Source of the DNA: an uncultured Collinsella sp.
GTDB lineage: Bacteria; Actinomycetota; Coriobacteriia; Coriobacteriales; Coriobacteriaceae
DNA length: 8,274 nt
Reading direction: 5' to 3'
Assembly (NCBI GenBank): GCA_900764025.1
Contig: CAAFMM010000043.1
Location: forward strand, 1 to 8,274
In this document: in pieces, positions 1 through 7,303 of the stretch
Layout: the number at the start of each line of letters is the position of its first letter
Numbering within the stretch: position 1 is the first letter of the stretch
The notes under the pieces: generated by a model
Databases searched by the model: none
Told to the model about the DNA's origin: nothing
Seen by the model: only the letters and a program-made list of their open reading frames with translations
Program-made: the position numbers and the translations under genes

Positions 1-542
1 GCGCGGCGGGCTATGGCATCGCCATCGCAAGCGGGTCACTGTTTCTCTCGGCGCTTTACGAGTTTGGCATCAACGTGGTCTTTATCGCACTCGCGGCCGA
101 AGCCGTTCTGCTTCTTTTGCGCGTGCCGCTCAAGCGCGACCTGAACGGCGACGGTATTGTGACTGCCGAGGAAAATGCCGAGGTCGACGAGCTATCGCGC
201 AAGGTGCGCCGCCGCATCATCGTGGGCACGGTGATCTTTGCCATCCCCTGCATCGTTATGACGGCGGGTTCCATTGGCTCGGCGCAGGCCGGCGTGCAGG
301 ACGGCTACGGCGTCACCGAAACCACGCGCGAGCTTGCGGCGGTGCTGCCAGGCTTTAAGGACTACACCGTCGCTGTCGAGACCTCGGCTACCGAAGGCGA
401 GGAGGAGGGCATCGTCGAGCGCGAGATTGTCGCCCATGTGACGACAGGCGAGGCGCTTGGGGCACACGACCGTCACATCGCCCGCAAGCTCATCGACCTC
501 AATGTGCCCGAGCTCGATCGCGTGGAGTTTGATGTGGAGTAA
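1..542 (+). CDS. DUF389-family membrane protein, C-terminal part (5' end outside window)
   Basis: The frame is open from the left edge (first whole codon at base 3), so the GTG at 75 is probably internal. The visible part starts with a glycine/alanine-rich membrane helix (AAGYGIAIASG), then a second hydrophobic stretch with INVVFIALAAEAVLLLLRV, a hydrophilic loop, a third membrane helix (IIVGTVIFAIPCIVMTAG) and a soluble tail of about 90 residues. The GYG...IN.VFIALA pattern followed by a basic patch and a last helix resembles the end of DUF389 (TIGR00341-like) proteins, whose function is unknown. The loop after LKR contains a textbook EF-hand loop, DLNGDGIVTAEE (bases 138-173), with acidic or polar ligands at positions 1, 3, 5, 9 and 12 and glycine at 6; this is not something I know from the family. 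It ends with TAA and converges on the next gene. The family call is from remembered motifs, not alignment. Confidence 0.7.
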   Translation, partial: AAGYGIAIASGSLFLSALYEFGINVVFIALAAEAVLLLLRVPLKRDLNGDGIVTAEENAEVDELSRKVRRRIIVGTVIFAIPCIVMTAGSIGSAQAGVQDGYGVTETTRELAAVLPGFKDYTVAVETSATEGEEEGIVEREIVAHVTTGEALGAHDRHIARKLIDLNVPELDRVEFDVE

Positions 543-614
543 TGCGGAGCATGGGATGGCTCCCGCGCACAGGCGCAAGTCGCGGCGAGGCTCAGACGCG
601 ACGCAGGCACATGC

Positions 615-658
615 AAAAAGCGGGACGTAGTTCACGTCCGCGCCCCGCTCGCTGTTTT
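615..658. terminator. Bidirectional hairpin terminator between convergent genes
   Basis: GGACGT (623-628) pairs with ACGTCC (634-639) around a five-base loop. An alternative outer stem pairs AGCGGG (619-624) with CCCGCT (644-649). The hairpin has AAAAA on the left (a T-run for minus-strand transcripts) and GTTTTA on the right (a T-run for plus-strand transcripts). It lies between the stop codons of the DUF389-like gene and the convergent small membrane-protein gene, so it can serve both. Confidence 0.7.
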
Positions 659-669
659 ATTGCCGTGAA

Positions 670-1119
670 TCAGACGTCCGCATCGACATCGCCAGACTCC
701 ACCGTAAACGCCGGATCGGTGCTCACAAGATAAAATCGGGTCACCTCAGTATTTCTAATTAGGTAAATCTGCCCCTGATTGCGTCGGCGCGATATATACG
801 CAACGTGAACCGTGCCGAATTCTTCGCCGTTTTCCTTCTTTAATACCAGGATATTGGGATCGTCCGTACGCTTAAACTGCCCGTCAACGCTGCTTCCGTC
901 TTTGTTGACCAGTTGCCATCGACAGCCATCCTCCTCAAGAAAGGCCAGGGTTTCCCGACTCGTTTTGTCATCCCGGTAGAAACCATCAATGGCAAACCCT
1001 TCGGAAGCGCATTCCTGCATATAGGACGTTTCTCGGCTTATAGCAAACAGCCCTGTAGCGCCCAAGAGCACAGCTAGGCAGACCACTGCAAGGGCTATCG
1101 AAATAACACGGCGACCCAT
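670..1119 (-). CDS. Small membrane-anchored protein of unknown function (149 aa)
   Basis: I do not recognise this protein. Residues 1-4 are positively charged (MGRR) and residues 5-27 form one hydrophobic helix (ISIALAVVCLAVLLGATGLF), so it is probably anchored in the membrane with the rest outside. Cys14 is not in a good lipobox, because Val precedes it. The outer part has two cysteines (Cys37, Cys66), alternating polar and hydrophobic segments suggesting a small beta-rich domain, and an acidic end (ESGDVDADV). The ATG at 1117-1119 has only a weak Shine-Dalgarno; a tiny ORF with a good one ends one base upstream, so translation may be coupled. The coding sequence looks less GC-biased than its neighbours, hinting at a recent or weakly constrained gene. 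It could equally be a lineage-specific exported protein. Confidence 0.75.
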   Translation of the reverse strand: MGRRVISIALAVVCLAVLLGATGLFAISRETSYMQECASEGFAIDGFYRDDKTSRETLAFLEEDGCRWQLVNKDGSSVDGQFKRTDDPNILVLKKENGEEFGTVHVAYISRRRNQGQIYLIRNTEVTRFYLVSTDPAFTVESGDVDADV

Positions 1120-1120
1120 G

Positions 1121-1159
1121 TTAGCCCAACCGATAGTTGTTTAACGGAGCGCGAAACAT
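1121..1159 (-). CDS. Possible 12-codon leader ORF in front of the 149-aa gene
   Basis: On the minus strand a GGAGG lies eight bases before an ATG at 1157-1159. This opens a 12-codon frame (MFRAPLNNYRLG) ending in TAA at 1121-1123, one base before the ATG of the 149-residue gene. The downstream gene lacks a strong Shine-Dalgarno of its own, so a ribosome finishing the leader could restart on it. The peptide has no run of a single amino acid that would suggest classical attenuation. A chance ORF, or a remnant of an older start with a frameshift, remains possible. Confidence 0.35.
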   Translation of the reverse strand: MFRAPLNNYRLG

Positions 1160-1187
1160 ACCTGGAACCTCCGATGTCAGGGGGAAC

Positions 1188-1207
1188 GTCGCCAGCAGGC
1201 TGGCGAC
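1188..1207. repeat. 20-bp perfect dyad (8-bp arms, 4-base loop)
   Basis: GTCGCCAG (1188-1195), loop CAGG, CTGGCGAC (1200-1207). It lies upstream of the possible leader ORF and the 149-aa gene, next to a TATAGT -10-like box on the minus strand (1209-1214). It has no T-run on its minus-strand downstream side, so it is a poor terminator for the remnant gene at 1310-1530. It could be an operator or a 5' leader hairpin. The remainder of 1208-1309 shows nothing I can name. Confidence 0.4.
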
Positions 1208-1309
1208 AACTATATGTTTCTTTTATCAAACCATATGGCTGCTACTCGCGGAGGGGATATCGGCGAGCGGCGTGTTTTCATACTCCATTGGTCAAACCTA
1301 AGCGCGGCC

Positions 1310-1530
1310 CTACAGCTCGTACTTGTACACACGGTAGATGTACTTCTCGGCTTCCATTTCGTAGGCGGCGATGGGTAGACCGTAGCGGTCGTCTCGTCGT
1401 TTGGCAGATAGGTCACACTGTGCTGGCCTGCGTTGAGCGAAAAAACGCCTTGGGCCTGCAGTAACTTGTCCTCAAAGCCCGAACCGGCCCAAAAATCGGG
1501 TGAGCCCACGGAAGGCTGTAGCAAGGTCAT
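1310..1530 (-). pseudogene. Truncated, frameshifted gene remnant
   Basis: Two protein-like segments lie in different minus-strand frames. The first runs from an ATG at 1528-1530 and includes FWAGSGFEDKLLQAQGVFSL and then VTYLPNDE. The second reads DDRYGLPIAAYEMEAEKYIY, then RVYKYEL, ending in TAG at 1310-1312. Joining them needs a one-base frame change near 1390-1400. The codon directly before the ATG is an in-frame TAA, so the start of the original protein also seems lost. The tail, rich in Tyr, Glu and Lys, looks like a genuine C-terminus. I could not assign a family; LLQAQGVFSL weakly recalls the AQxGxF motif of FRG-domain proteins, but the tail does not fit. It sits between the terminator at 1551-1587 and the 149-aa gene and shows no Shine-Dalgarno. 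A sequencing error or programmed frameshift is an alternative. Confidence 0.5.
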
Positions 1531-1550
1531 TTACGCAACATGTGTCCAGC

Positions 1551-1587
1551 AAAAACGGGTGGTAGCCGGTACGGCCACCACCCGTTT
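1551..1587 (-). terminator. Rho-independent terminator of the activase/dehydratase unit
   Basis: An 11-bp stem is formed by AAACGGGTGGT (1553-1563) and ACCACCCGTTT (1577-1587), with a further GCC/GGC pairing inside the loop. On the minus strand the stem runs straight into TTTTTGC. It lies about 30 bases after the TAG stop of the 1595-codon gene, which places the end of that transcript here. Confidence 0.85.
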
Positions 1588-1615
1588 GTCTCATATCCAG
1601 CCCATAGCAGACCGT

Positions 1616-4600
1616 CTACTTCTTAATGCCGCGTCCCAGACGCTTGGCGACCGACGCCACGGCCTCCTCGCTGGCCGGTCCGCAGCTCACGCAGCCATCA
1701 TGGGCACGCATCTGGCCGGTGACCTCGTCCATCGCGAGCGGCGCCACCTTCTCGAGCTTAAAGCCCTTGCCGGCGCGCATGTTCTCCTTTGCCACGCTAA
1801 TCATGAGCTTAATACGGTTGAGCTGGTTGACCTCGGATGCACCGGGGTCGTAGTCCACCGCGACGATGTTGCTCTCGGGATGCTGGCGGCGCAGCTCCTT
1901 GATCACGGCCTTGCCCACCACGTGGTTGGGCAGGCACGCGAAGGGCTGCGTGCAGATGATGTTGGGCGCACCGTGGTCGATCAGGTCGAGCATCTCGGCC
2001 GTGAGCAGCCAGCCCTCGCCCATGTTGTTGCACACCGAAAGTACCGTGCGGGCCTTGTCGGCCATGGTGCCGATGCGCTCGGGAGCCTCAAAGCGGCGGG
2101 ACTTTTCGAGCATCTCCTCCACCGGCGTGCGCATCCAGTCCACGAGCTTAATAAGCGCCTGCATGCTAGCGCGCGTAGTGGCAGAGCTTCCCAGCTCGTC
2201 CTTCTGCAGCTCGGCGTTGCTCATGGAGTACAGGAAGAAGTCGAGCAGGCCCGGCACCACGGCCTCGCAGCCCTCGCGCTCGATAACATCGACCACGTGG
2301 TTGTTGGCTGTGGGATGGAACTTGACCAGAATCTCGCCGACCACGCCCACGCGCGGCTTGGTGCCCTCGCCCACAAGCGGCATAGTGTCGAACGCGCGGA
2401 TGGCCTCACGCGCAAGCTTGGTGTAGTTGTGCCTGTTGAACTTAGGCGCCAGCTTGCGGGCACGCGCCATGTATTCCTCGTAGAGTGCGTTGGCAGCACC
2501 GGGCGTGGCCTCGTACGGGCGGCAGCGGTAGAGCATCTGCATCATCACGTCGCCAAAGAGTACCGCGTAGACTGCCTGCTTAAGCAGCGCCGGCGTAATC
2601 TTAAAACCGGGGTTGTCCTCGCCGAGCGCCACGGCCGAAAGCGAGATCACCGGGATCTCGGGATGGCCGCTCTCGCGCAGGGCCTTGCGGATGAGCGCGA
2701 TGTAGTTGGTGGCGCGGCAGCCGCCGCCGGTCTGGCTGATAACCACGGCCGTCTTGGACAGGTCGTACCGACCGCTCTCGATGGCCTCCATGATCTGGCC
2801 CGTCACCAGAATCGACGGATAGCAGATGTCATTGTTCACGTAGCGCAGGCCCGCCTCGACGGCGTCATGGTCGGTCGAGGGCAGCAGCTCCAAGTTGTAG
2901 CCGGCACCGCGGAACACCTCTTTGACCAGGTCAAAGTGGATCGGCGCCATCTGCGGGCACAGGATGGTGTAGCCCTCCTCGCGCATCTGCTCGGTAAAGG
3001 GTACCTTGGGCCATGCGGTCGAGGCACTCTCGCGCTGCGCCTCGAACGTATACTTGCGGCTCGCGAACGCGGGAGCGTCCGTGGAGGGCGCCACCGGCGC
3101 GGCATCGCCCTGCTCGTAGGCCTCGCCCGCGGCCATGGCCTCTGCCAGGCGCTCGGCCTCCTGGTCCTTGAGCGCGGCCATGAGCGAGCGAATGCGGATG
3201 CGCGCGGCGCCCAGGTTGGATACCTCGTCGATCTTGAGCACGGTATAGATCTTGCCGCTGGCTTCCAGAATCTCCTGCACCTGGTCGGTGGTCAGGGCAT
3301 CGAGGCCGCAGCCGAAGGAGTTGAGCTGGATCAGGTCCAGGTCGTTGCGCATCGTCACAAAACGGGCGACGGCGTACAGGCGGCTGTGGTACATCCACTG
3401 GTCGACGACGCGAATCGGACGCTCGGGCTTCACCAGGTGAGCAAGCGAATCCTCGGTAAAGACCGCAAAGCCAAAACTCGAGATAAGCTCGGGCAGGGCG
3501 TGGTTGATCTCGGGGTCGTTATGGTAAGGACGGCCGGCGAGCACAATGCCGTGGCCGCCGTGATCCTCAACCCACTTAAGAGCCTCCTCGCCCATGGTCT
3601 GGATATCCTCGTGGAAGCGCGCATCGGCCTCAAAGGCAGCGTTGACGGCGGCATCGACCTCGGAGCGCGTGATCTTGGGTCCACGCACGCGACCGCGACC
3701 GGCTTGCGCATCGGCCACACGGTCGATGGCGAGCACCTGGTACAGACGGCGCTTGAGCTCGGTCTTGTCGTGATAGGGCACAAACGGATACAGGAACTCG
3801 ATGTTCTGCTCGCGAATCTCGTCGATGTTGAGCGCCAGCGCCGTGGGGTAGCTCATGACGATGGGGCAGTTATAGCAGTTACCGGCAGTCGGGTCCTCCT
3901 TGCGCTCCCAGCGCACGCACGGCATCCAGATAAAATCGACGTCACGGTCAATAAGGTTCATCACGTGGCCGTGGCTCATCTTGGCCGGATAGCACACGCT
4001 CTCGGACGGCATGGACTCAATGCCCGCCTGGTAGGTCTTTTTGCTCGACTGGTCGGACAGCTGCACGCTAAAGCCCAGGCGCGTAAAGAACGCGTGCCAG
4101 AAGGGGTAGTTCTCGTACATGTTGAGTGCGCGCGGGATACCCACGGTACCGCGCGGGGCCTCGTCGGGACTCAGGACCTCGCGGTTAAAGAGCAGCTCGT
4201 TTTTCTTTTTGAAGAGGTTGGGGGCCTCGGTCTTCTGCTTTTTGTGGCCGGCGCCCTTCTCGCAGCGGTTGCCGGTGATAAAGCGCCTGCCGCCGCCAAA
4301 GTCGTTGACGGTGAGCTGGCAGTTGTTAGAGCAACGGCCGCAGCGGACATGCTTTTGCGTCACGGTGAGGTGCGCGATGTCCTCGGCCGAGAGAATGGTC
4401 GAGGTGCCGTCGGCGCCGGCGCGATCGCGGGCGAGCAAGGCCGCACCGTAGGCGCCCATGCAGCCGGCGATGTCGGGACGCACGGCATGAACGCCGGTGA
4501 GCTGCTCAAACGCGCGCAGCGTGGCATCGGACATAAAGGTGCCGCCCTGGACGATCACCTGGCTGCCGATCTCCTTGGGGTCACGCAGCTTAATGACCTT

Positions 4601-6403
4601 GAACAGAGCGTTCTTGATGACGGAATAGGACAGGCCGGCCGCGATGTCGCCCACCGTGGCGCCTTCCTTTTGCGCCTGCTTAACGCGCGAGTTCATGAAG
4701 ACCGTGCAGCGACTGCCCAAATCGACCGGGGCCTTGGCATGGATGGCGGCATCGGCGAACGCGCGCACGTCCATGTTCATTGACACGGCGAAACTCTCGA
4801 TAAAGCTGCCGCAACCCGACGAGCAGGCCTCGTTGAGCATGATGTGCTCGATAACGCCGTCCTTGACGCGCAGGCACTTCATGTCCTGGCCGCCGATGTC
4901 CAGAATGAACTCGACGCCGGGCAGGAACGCCTTGGCGCCGCGCAGGTGCGCGACGGTCTCGATCTCGCCGGAGTCGGCCTTGAGGGCCTCAATGAGAAGC
5001 GCCTCACCGTAGCCCGTGGTGGTCACGTGGCCGATGGTACAGCCGGCAGGAATGTGGTTGTAGAAATCGGCCATGATGACCTTGGCCGTGCCCAGGATGT
5101 CGCCGTTGTTGTTGCCGTACCAGGTGTGCAGCAGCTGACCGTCCTCGCCCACGAGCGCGGCCTTCATGGTGGTGGAACCGGCGTCGATGCCGATGAACAC
5201 GCGGCCGGTGTAGCCTTCGAGCTTGCCCTTGGGGACGACCTCGGTGTCGTGGCGACCCTTGAACTCGGCAAAGTCCTCGTCGGTGGCAAAGAGCGGATCC
5301 AGACGCTCAACCTCGGCACCCTGCGTGTCACCCAGGGCATCGATGGCCCCGATGAGCTGCGGGAACGTGCTGAGCTTGTTGGACTCGTGCGCCATGGCGG
5401 CGCCGCTCGCCACAAACAGGTGGGCGTTTTGGGGCACAATGCGGTGCTCCTCGTCCAGGTTGAGCGTGAGGTAGAAGCGATGGCGCAGCTCGGAGAGATA
5501 CTGCAGCGGGCCGCCCAGGAAGGCGACGTTGCCGCGGATGGGACGGCCGCACGCCAGGCCCGAGATGGTCTGGGTCACGACGGCCTGGAAGATGGAGGCG
5601 GCCACGTCCTCGGGGCGGGCGCCCTCGTTGAGCAGCGGCTGGACGTCGGTCTTGGCAAAGACACCGCAGCGGCTAGCGATGGGATAGATGGTGGTGGCGT
5701 TGGCCGCGAGTTCGTTAAGGCCGCTGGCGTCAGTGTGCAGCAGGGTTGCCATCTGGTCGATGAACGCGCCCGTGCCGCCGGCGCAGGTGCCGTTCATGCG
5801 CTGCTCGATGCCGTTGTCGAAGTAGATGATCTTGGCGTCCTCGCCGCCCAGCTCGATGGCGACGTCGGTGGCCGGGATGAGGGTCTCGACGGCACGCTTG
5901 CTGGCGATGACCTCCTGGACAAACTCCAGGTCGAGCCACTGGGACAGCAGCAGGCCGCCCGAACCGGTAATGGCGCAGGTCATTTGGGCCGTCGGCAGCA
6001 CGGTCGCGGCACCCTCGAACAAGTCGCGGGCGCAAGCGCGGACGTCGGTGTGGTGGCGCTGGTACTTGGCGTAGACGATCTGGTTGTCGTCGTTGAGCAC
6101 AGCGAGCTTGACGGTGGTGGAGCCCACGTCGATGCCCAGGTGCAGGTTGCCACGAACGTTCTCGGGGTTGAAGATCGCGCCTTCGGGGGCCTGGGCGGCA
6201 GTGGCGGCTGCGGGCTCAGCGGCAGTGACGGGCTCGCTAGCGACGGACGTCTCCTCTGCCGCGTTCTTGGCCTCGGCAACCGCCTCGGCAACTTTCTCGG
6301 CAGCCGCGGTCGCGGCCTTCTGCGCGGCGTCCACCACGGCGGGCGCGGCCTCGCGCGCAGCAGCGACCATGCGGTCCTTGATGCCCTCGACGAGTTTGCT
6401 CAT
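1616..6403 (-). CDS. Fused 2-hydroxyacyl-CoA dehydratase activase / dehydratase-like iron-sulfur protein (1595 aa)
   Basis: A very long anaerobic enzyme of the COG1924/COG3580/COG3581 type. Residues 1-84 are an Ala/Glu/Lys-rich helical extension. Residues about 87-340 are a BadF/HgdC-type ATPase (HLGIDVGSTTVKL, IELGGEDAK, NGTCAGGTGAF with Cys207, SRCGVFAK with Cys246). Residues about 402-658 are a second one (FIGIDAGSTTMK, DIGGQDMKC, EACSSGCGSF with Cys526 and Cys531, SRCTVFMNS with Cys566). A CxxCxxxC cluster follows (688, 691, 695, plus Cys714). Residues about 750-1075 (DUF2229-like) have SESVCYPAK, MPCVRW, GNCYNC and FGCGLDAL. After an Ala-rich linker, a second HgdB-like half (about 1140-1580) has NDICYPS, GGGCRATN, CTQPFAC and a final CVSC. 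By family analogy the ATPase modules hold a [4Fe-4S] cluster and use ATP to drive an electron into the C-terminal cluster site, which could dehydrate a 2-hydroxyacyl-CoA or reduce another substrate, as double-cubane proteins do. The substrate is unknown. It should be cytosolic and oxygen-sensitive. GAGGAG lies five bases before the ATG, overlapping the end of the TetR gene. Confidence 0.93.
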   Translation of the reverse strand: MSKLVEGIKDRMVAAAREAAPAVVDAAQKAATAAAEKVAEAVAEAKNAAEETSVASEPVTAAEPAAATAAQAPEGAIFNPENVRGNLHLGIDVGSTTVKLAVLNDDNQIVYAKYQRHHTDVRACARDLFEGAATVLPTAQMTCAITGSGGLLLSQWLDLEFVQEVIASKRAVETLIPATDVAIELGGEDAKIIYFDNGIEQRMNGTCAGGTGAFIDQMATLLHTDASGLNELAANATTIYPIASRCGVFAKTDVQPLLNEGARPEDVAASIFQAVVTQTISGLACGRPIRGNVAFLGGPLQYLSELRHRFYLTLNLDEEHRIVPQNAHLFVASGAAMAHESNKLSTFPQLIGAIDALGDTQGAEVERLDPLFATDEDFAEFKGRHDTEVVPKGKLEGYTGRVFIGIDAGSTTMKAALVGEDGQLLHTWYGNNNGDILGTAKVIMADFYNHIPAGCTIGHVTTTGYGEALLIEALKADSGEIETVAHLRGAKAFLPGVEFILDIGGQDMKCLRVKDGVIEHIMLNEACSSGCGSFIESFAVSMNMDVRAFADAAIHAKAPVDLGSRCTVFMNSRVKQAQKEGATVGDIAAGLSYSVIKNALFKVIKLRDPKEIGSQVIVQGGTFMSDATLRAFEQLTGVHAVRPDIAGCMGAYGAALLARDRAGADGTSTILSAEDIAHLTVTQKHVRCGRCSNNCQLTVNDFGGGRRFITGNRCEKGAGHKKQKTEAPNLFKKKNELLFNREVLSPDEAPRGTVGIPRALNMYENYPFWHAFFTRLGFSVQLSDQSSKKTYQAGIESMPSESVCYPAKMSHGHVMNLIDRDVDFIWMPCVRWERKEDPTAGNCYNCPIVMSYPTALALNIDEIREQNIEFLYPFVPYHDKTELKRRLYQVLAIDRVADAQAGRGRVRGPKITRSEVDAAVNAAFEADARFHEDIQTMGEEALKWVEDHGGHGIVLAGRPYHNDPEINHALPELISSFGFAVFTEDSLAHLVKPERPIRVVDQWMYHSRLYAVARFVTMRNDLDLIQLNSFGCGLDALTTDQVQEILEASGKIYTVLKIDEVSNLGAARIRIRSLMAALKDQEAERLAEAMAAGEAYEQGDAAPVAPSTDAPAFASRKYTFEAQRESASTAWPKVPFTEQMREEGYTILCPQMAPIHFDLVKEVFRGAGYNLELLPSTDHDAVEAGLRYVNNDICYPSILVTGQIMEAIESGRYDLSKTAVVISQTGGGCRATNYIALIRKALRESGHPEIPVISLSAVALGEDNPGFKITPALLKQAVYAVLFGDVMMQMLYRCRPYEATPGAANALYEEYMARARKLAPKFNRHNYTKLAREAIRAFDTMPLVGEGTKPRVGVVGEILVKFHPTANNHVVDVIEREGCEAVVPGLLDFFLYSMSNAELQKDELGSSATTRASMQALIKLVDWMRTPVEEMLEKSRRFEAPERIGTMADKARTVLSVCNNMGEGWLLTAEMLDLIDHGAPNIICTQPFACLPNHVVGKAVIKELRRQHPESNIVAVDYDPGASEVNQLNRIKLMISVAKENMRAGKGFKLEKVAPLAMDEVTGQMRAHDGCVSCGPASEEAVASVAKRLGRGIKK

Positions 6404-6417
6404 TGTCTCTCCTCTTA
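6404..6417 (-). promoter_or_regulatory. RBS of the activase gene overlapping the end of the TetR gene
   Basis: The minus strand reads TAAGAGGAG then AGACA then ATG. The Shine-Dalgarno GAGGAG (6409-6414) directly follows the TAA stop of the TetR gene (6415-6417). The 11-base gap has no room for a separate promoter and supports one transcript with possible translational coupling. Confidence 0.8.
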
Positions 6418-7125
6418 GTTGTTGGACTCGACGGTTGCGGTGGTGTCGACCGCGTCCTCGAGCTGCAGATTCAATAGCTTCATGCCGTATTCCGGCACGT
6501 TGATATCGATGGGTTGGCCATACAGGTCGCCGGGGCGCACAAAGGCGATAACCGTCATAATGCGCGCCATGGTCTCGGGCGATTCGGTGAGCCCACGCTC
6601 AAACCAGCGCTGAATCAGGCCGACCTCGGCACTCACGACATAGGTAACGTAGTAGTCAAAGAAGGTGCCCAGTGCCAGGCCCAAGATGCCCGTCTGTGCA
6701 CGCGGCACCACGGCCTCGCGTGCGGTATCGATGATCTTTTTAATAAAGGCGGGGTCGCCGCCCGGGCCCAGTAGGGCCCCGATAAGGTCGCGATTAGCCG
6801 CAAGATAGCGAAGCAGCTCAACCGAACCGGGTGCCGGCTCGAGCTCGTCGATGTTGCGGTAAAGATCGGGTAATTGAGCTGCGGTGATAAGCTCCACCCG
6901 CTCGCGAATCTCGGCAAGCAGGCCGTCCTCGATCTGACTGATAAAGTCGGGGATATCGCGGTAGTGCGAATAGAACGTTCGACGCGTAAGACCGGCGCGC
7001 TCGGTGAGCGACGCGACGTTAATGCGCGAAAGGTCGCCGCTTTCGGCAAGCTCGCTGGCAAGCGCCTGGCGAAGGGCGCGCTGCGAGCGAAGGGACCGGC
7101 GATCACATTTCTCGAGCTGGGACAA
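6415..7125 (-). CDS. TetR/AcrR-family transcriptional regulator (236 aa)
   Basis: Residues about 12-65 form the DNA-binding domain: a first helix (SLRSQRALRQALASELAE), then the helix-turn-helix (INVASLTERAGLTRRTFYSH) with the family signature of Thr, Phe and Tyr at the recognition helix (TFYSHY). The rest (about 80-195) is a helical ligand-binding and dimer domain; AANRDLIGALLG and the aromatic FFDYYVTYVV are typical of TetR C-terminal domains. The tail after 200 is less helical (YGQPIDINVPEYG). The start is a TTG at 7123-7125, with AAGGAGG four bases upstream; no in-frame ATG nearby fits better. It is the first gene of a two-gene unit with the activase/dehydratase and probably represses that unit, releasing it when a substrate-like ligand binds. 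A perfect dyad lies in its promoter region. The ligand cannot be told from the sequence. Confidence 0.92.
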   Translation of the reverse strand: MSQLEKCDRRSLRSQRALRQALASELAESGDLSRINVASLTERAGLTRRTFYSHYRDIPDFISQIEDGLLAEIRERVELITAAQLPDLYRNIDELEPAPGSVELLRYLAANRDLIGALLGPGGDPAFIKKIIDTAREAVVPRAQTGILGLALGTFFDYYVTYVVSAEVGLIQRWFERGLTESPETMARIMTVIAFVRPGDLYGQPIDINVPEYGMKLLNLQLEDAVDTTATVESNN

Positions 7126-7154
7126 GCGTCCTCCTTGTTACTCAGACTGTACGC

Positions 7155-7191
7155 TATTGCACAGTGCGAGTATTATTGCACACCGTGTGCA
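7155..7191 (-). promoter_or_regulatory. Probable TetR operator (15-bp dyad plus partial site) and -10 box
   Basis: TGCACAC, a central C, and GTGTGCA (7177-7191) form a perfect 15-bp dyad. A shorter dyad GCAC-A-GTGC lies at 7159-7167. Both start with the same TATTGCACA word (7155-7163 and 7174-7182), and the dyad centres are 21 bp apart, two helical turns. Between them the minus strand carries TAATAC (7170-7175), a fair -10 box, without a clear -35. This is 30-66 bases before the TetR start, the expected place for autoregulation. The sites are seen; their use by this TetR is inferred. Confidence 0.6.
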
Positions 7192-7214
7192 TCAACACGT
7201 AAAGGCAATATTTG

Positions 7215-7249
7215 GAATGTGACAAAGGGACGGTCCCTTTGCCACATTC
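7215..7249. repeat. Intergenic palindrome, copy 1
   Basis: Two 17-base arms around a single G: the left arm is GAATGTGACAAAGGGAC, the right arm is its complement with one mismatch (7222/7242). The same core, GTGACAAAGGG...CCCTTT, appears again at 7654-7682. It would form a long RNA hairpin on either strand but has no T-run. I recall similar palindromes in intergenic regions of Coriobacteriia and other anaerobes, so this is probably a dispersed repeat family rather than a gene-specific operator. Confidence 0.75.
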
Positions 7250-7267
7250 AGCGGTCGCCTAGGTTGT

Positions 7268-7287
7268 GCCAGTTGTGCCTGGCTTTT
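7268..7287 (+). terminator. Weak plus-strand terminator-like hairpin
   Basis: GCCAG (7268-7272), a six-base loop, CTGGC (7279-7283), then TTTT. The stem is short and I see no plus-strand gene upstream for it to end. It also contains a GTTGTGCC direct repeat (7263-7270 and 7272-7279). It may be chance. Confidence 0.25.
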
Positions 7288-7303
7288 GAAGCGGCATTAC
7301 CAA

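Noticed and set aside
192..635. Minus-strand ORF of 147 codons at the left end
   Set aside because: It overlaps the DUF389-like gene, which has clear membrane helices and family-like motifs, and crosses the terminator region.
1433..4783. Very long plus-strand ORF (1116 codons)
   Set aside because: It lies wholly antisense to the activase gene over most of its length. Its His/Leu/Ala/Val-rich composition with no domains is the usual shadow of a GC-biased gene on the other strand.
4844..6418. Plus-strand ORF of 524 codons
   Set aside because: Also antisense to the activase gene, in the same frame relation as the other long shadow ORF. It is Gly/Val/Asp-rich without recognisable motifs.
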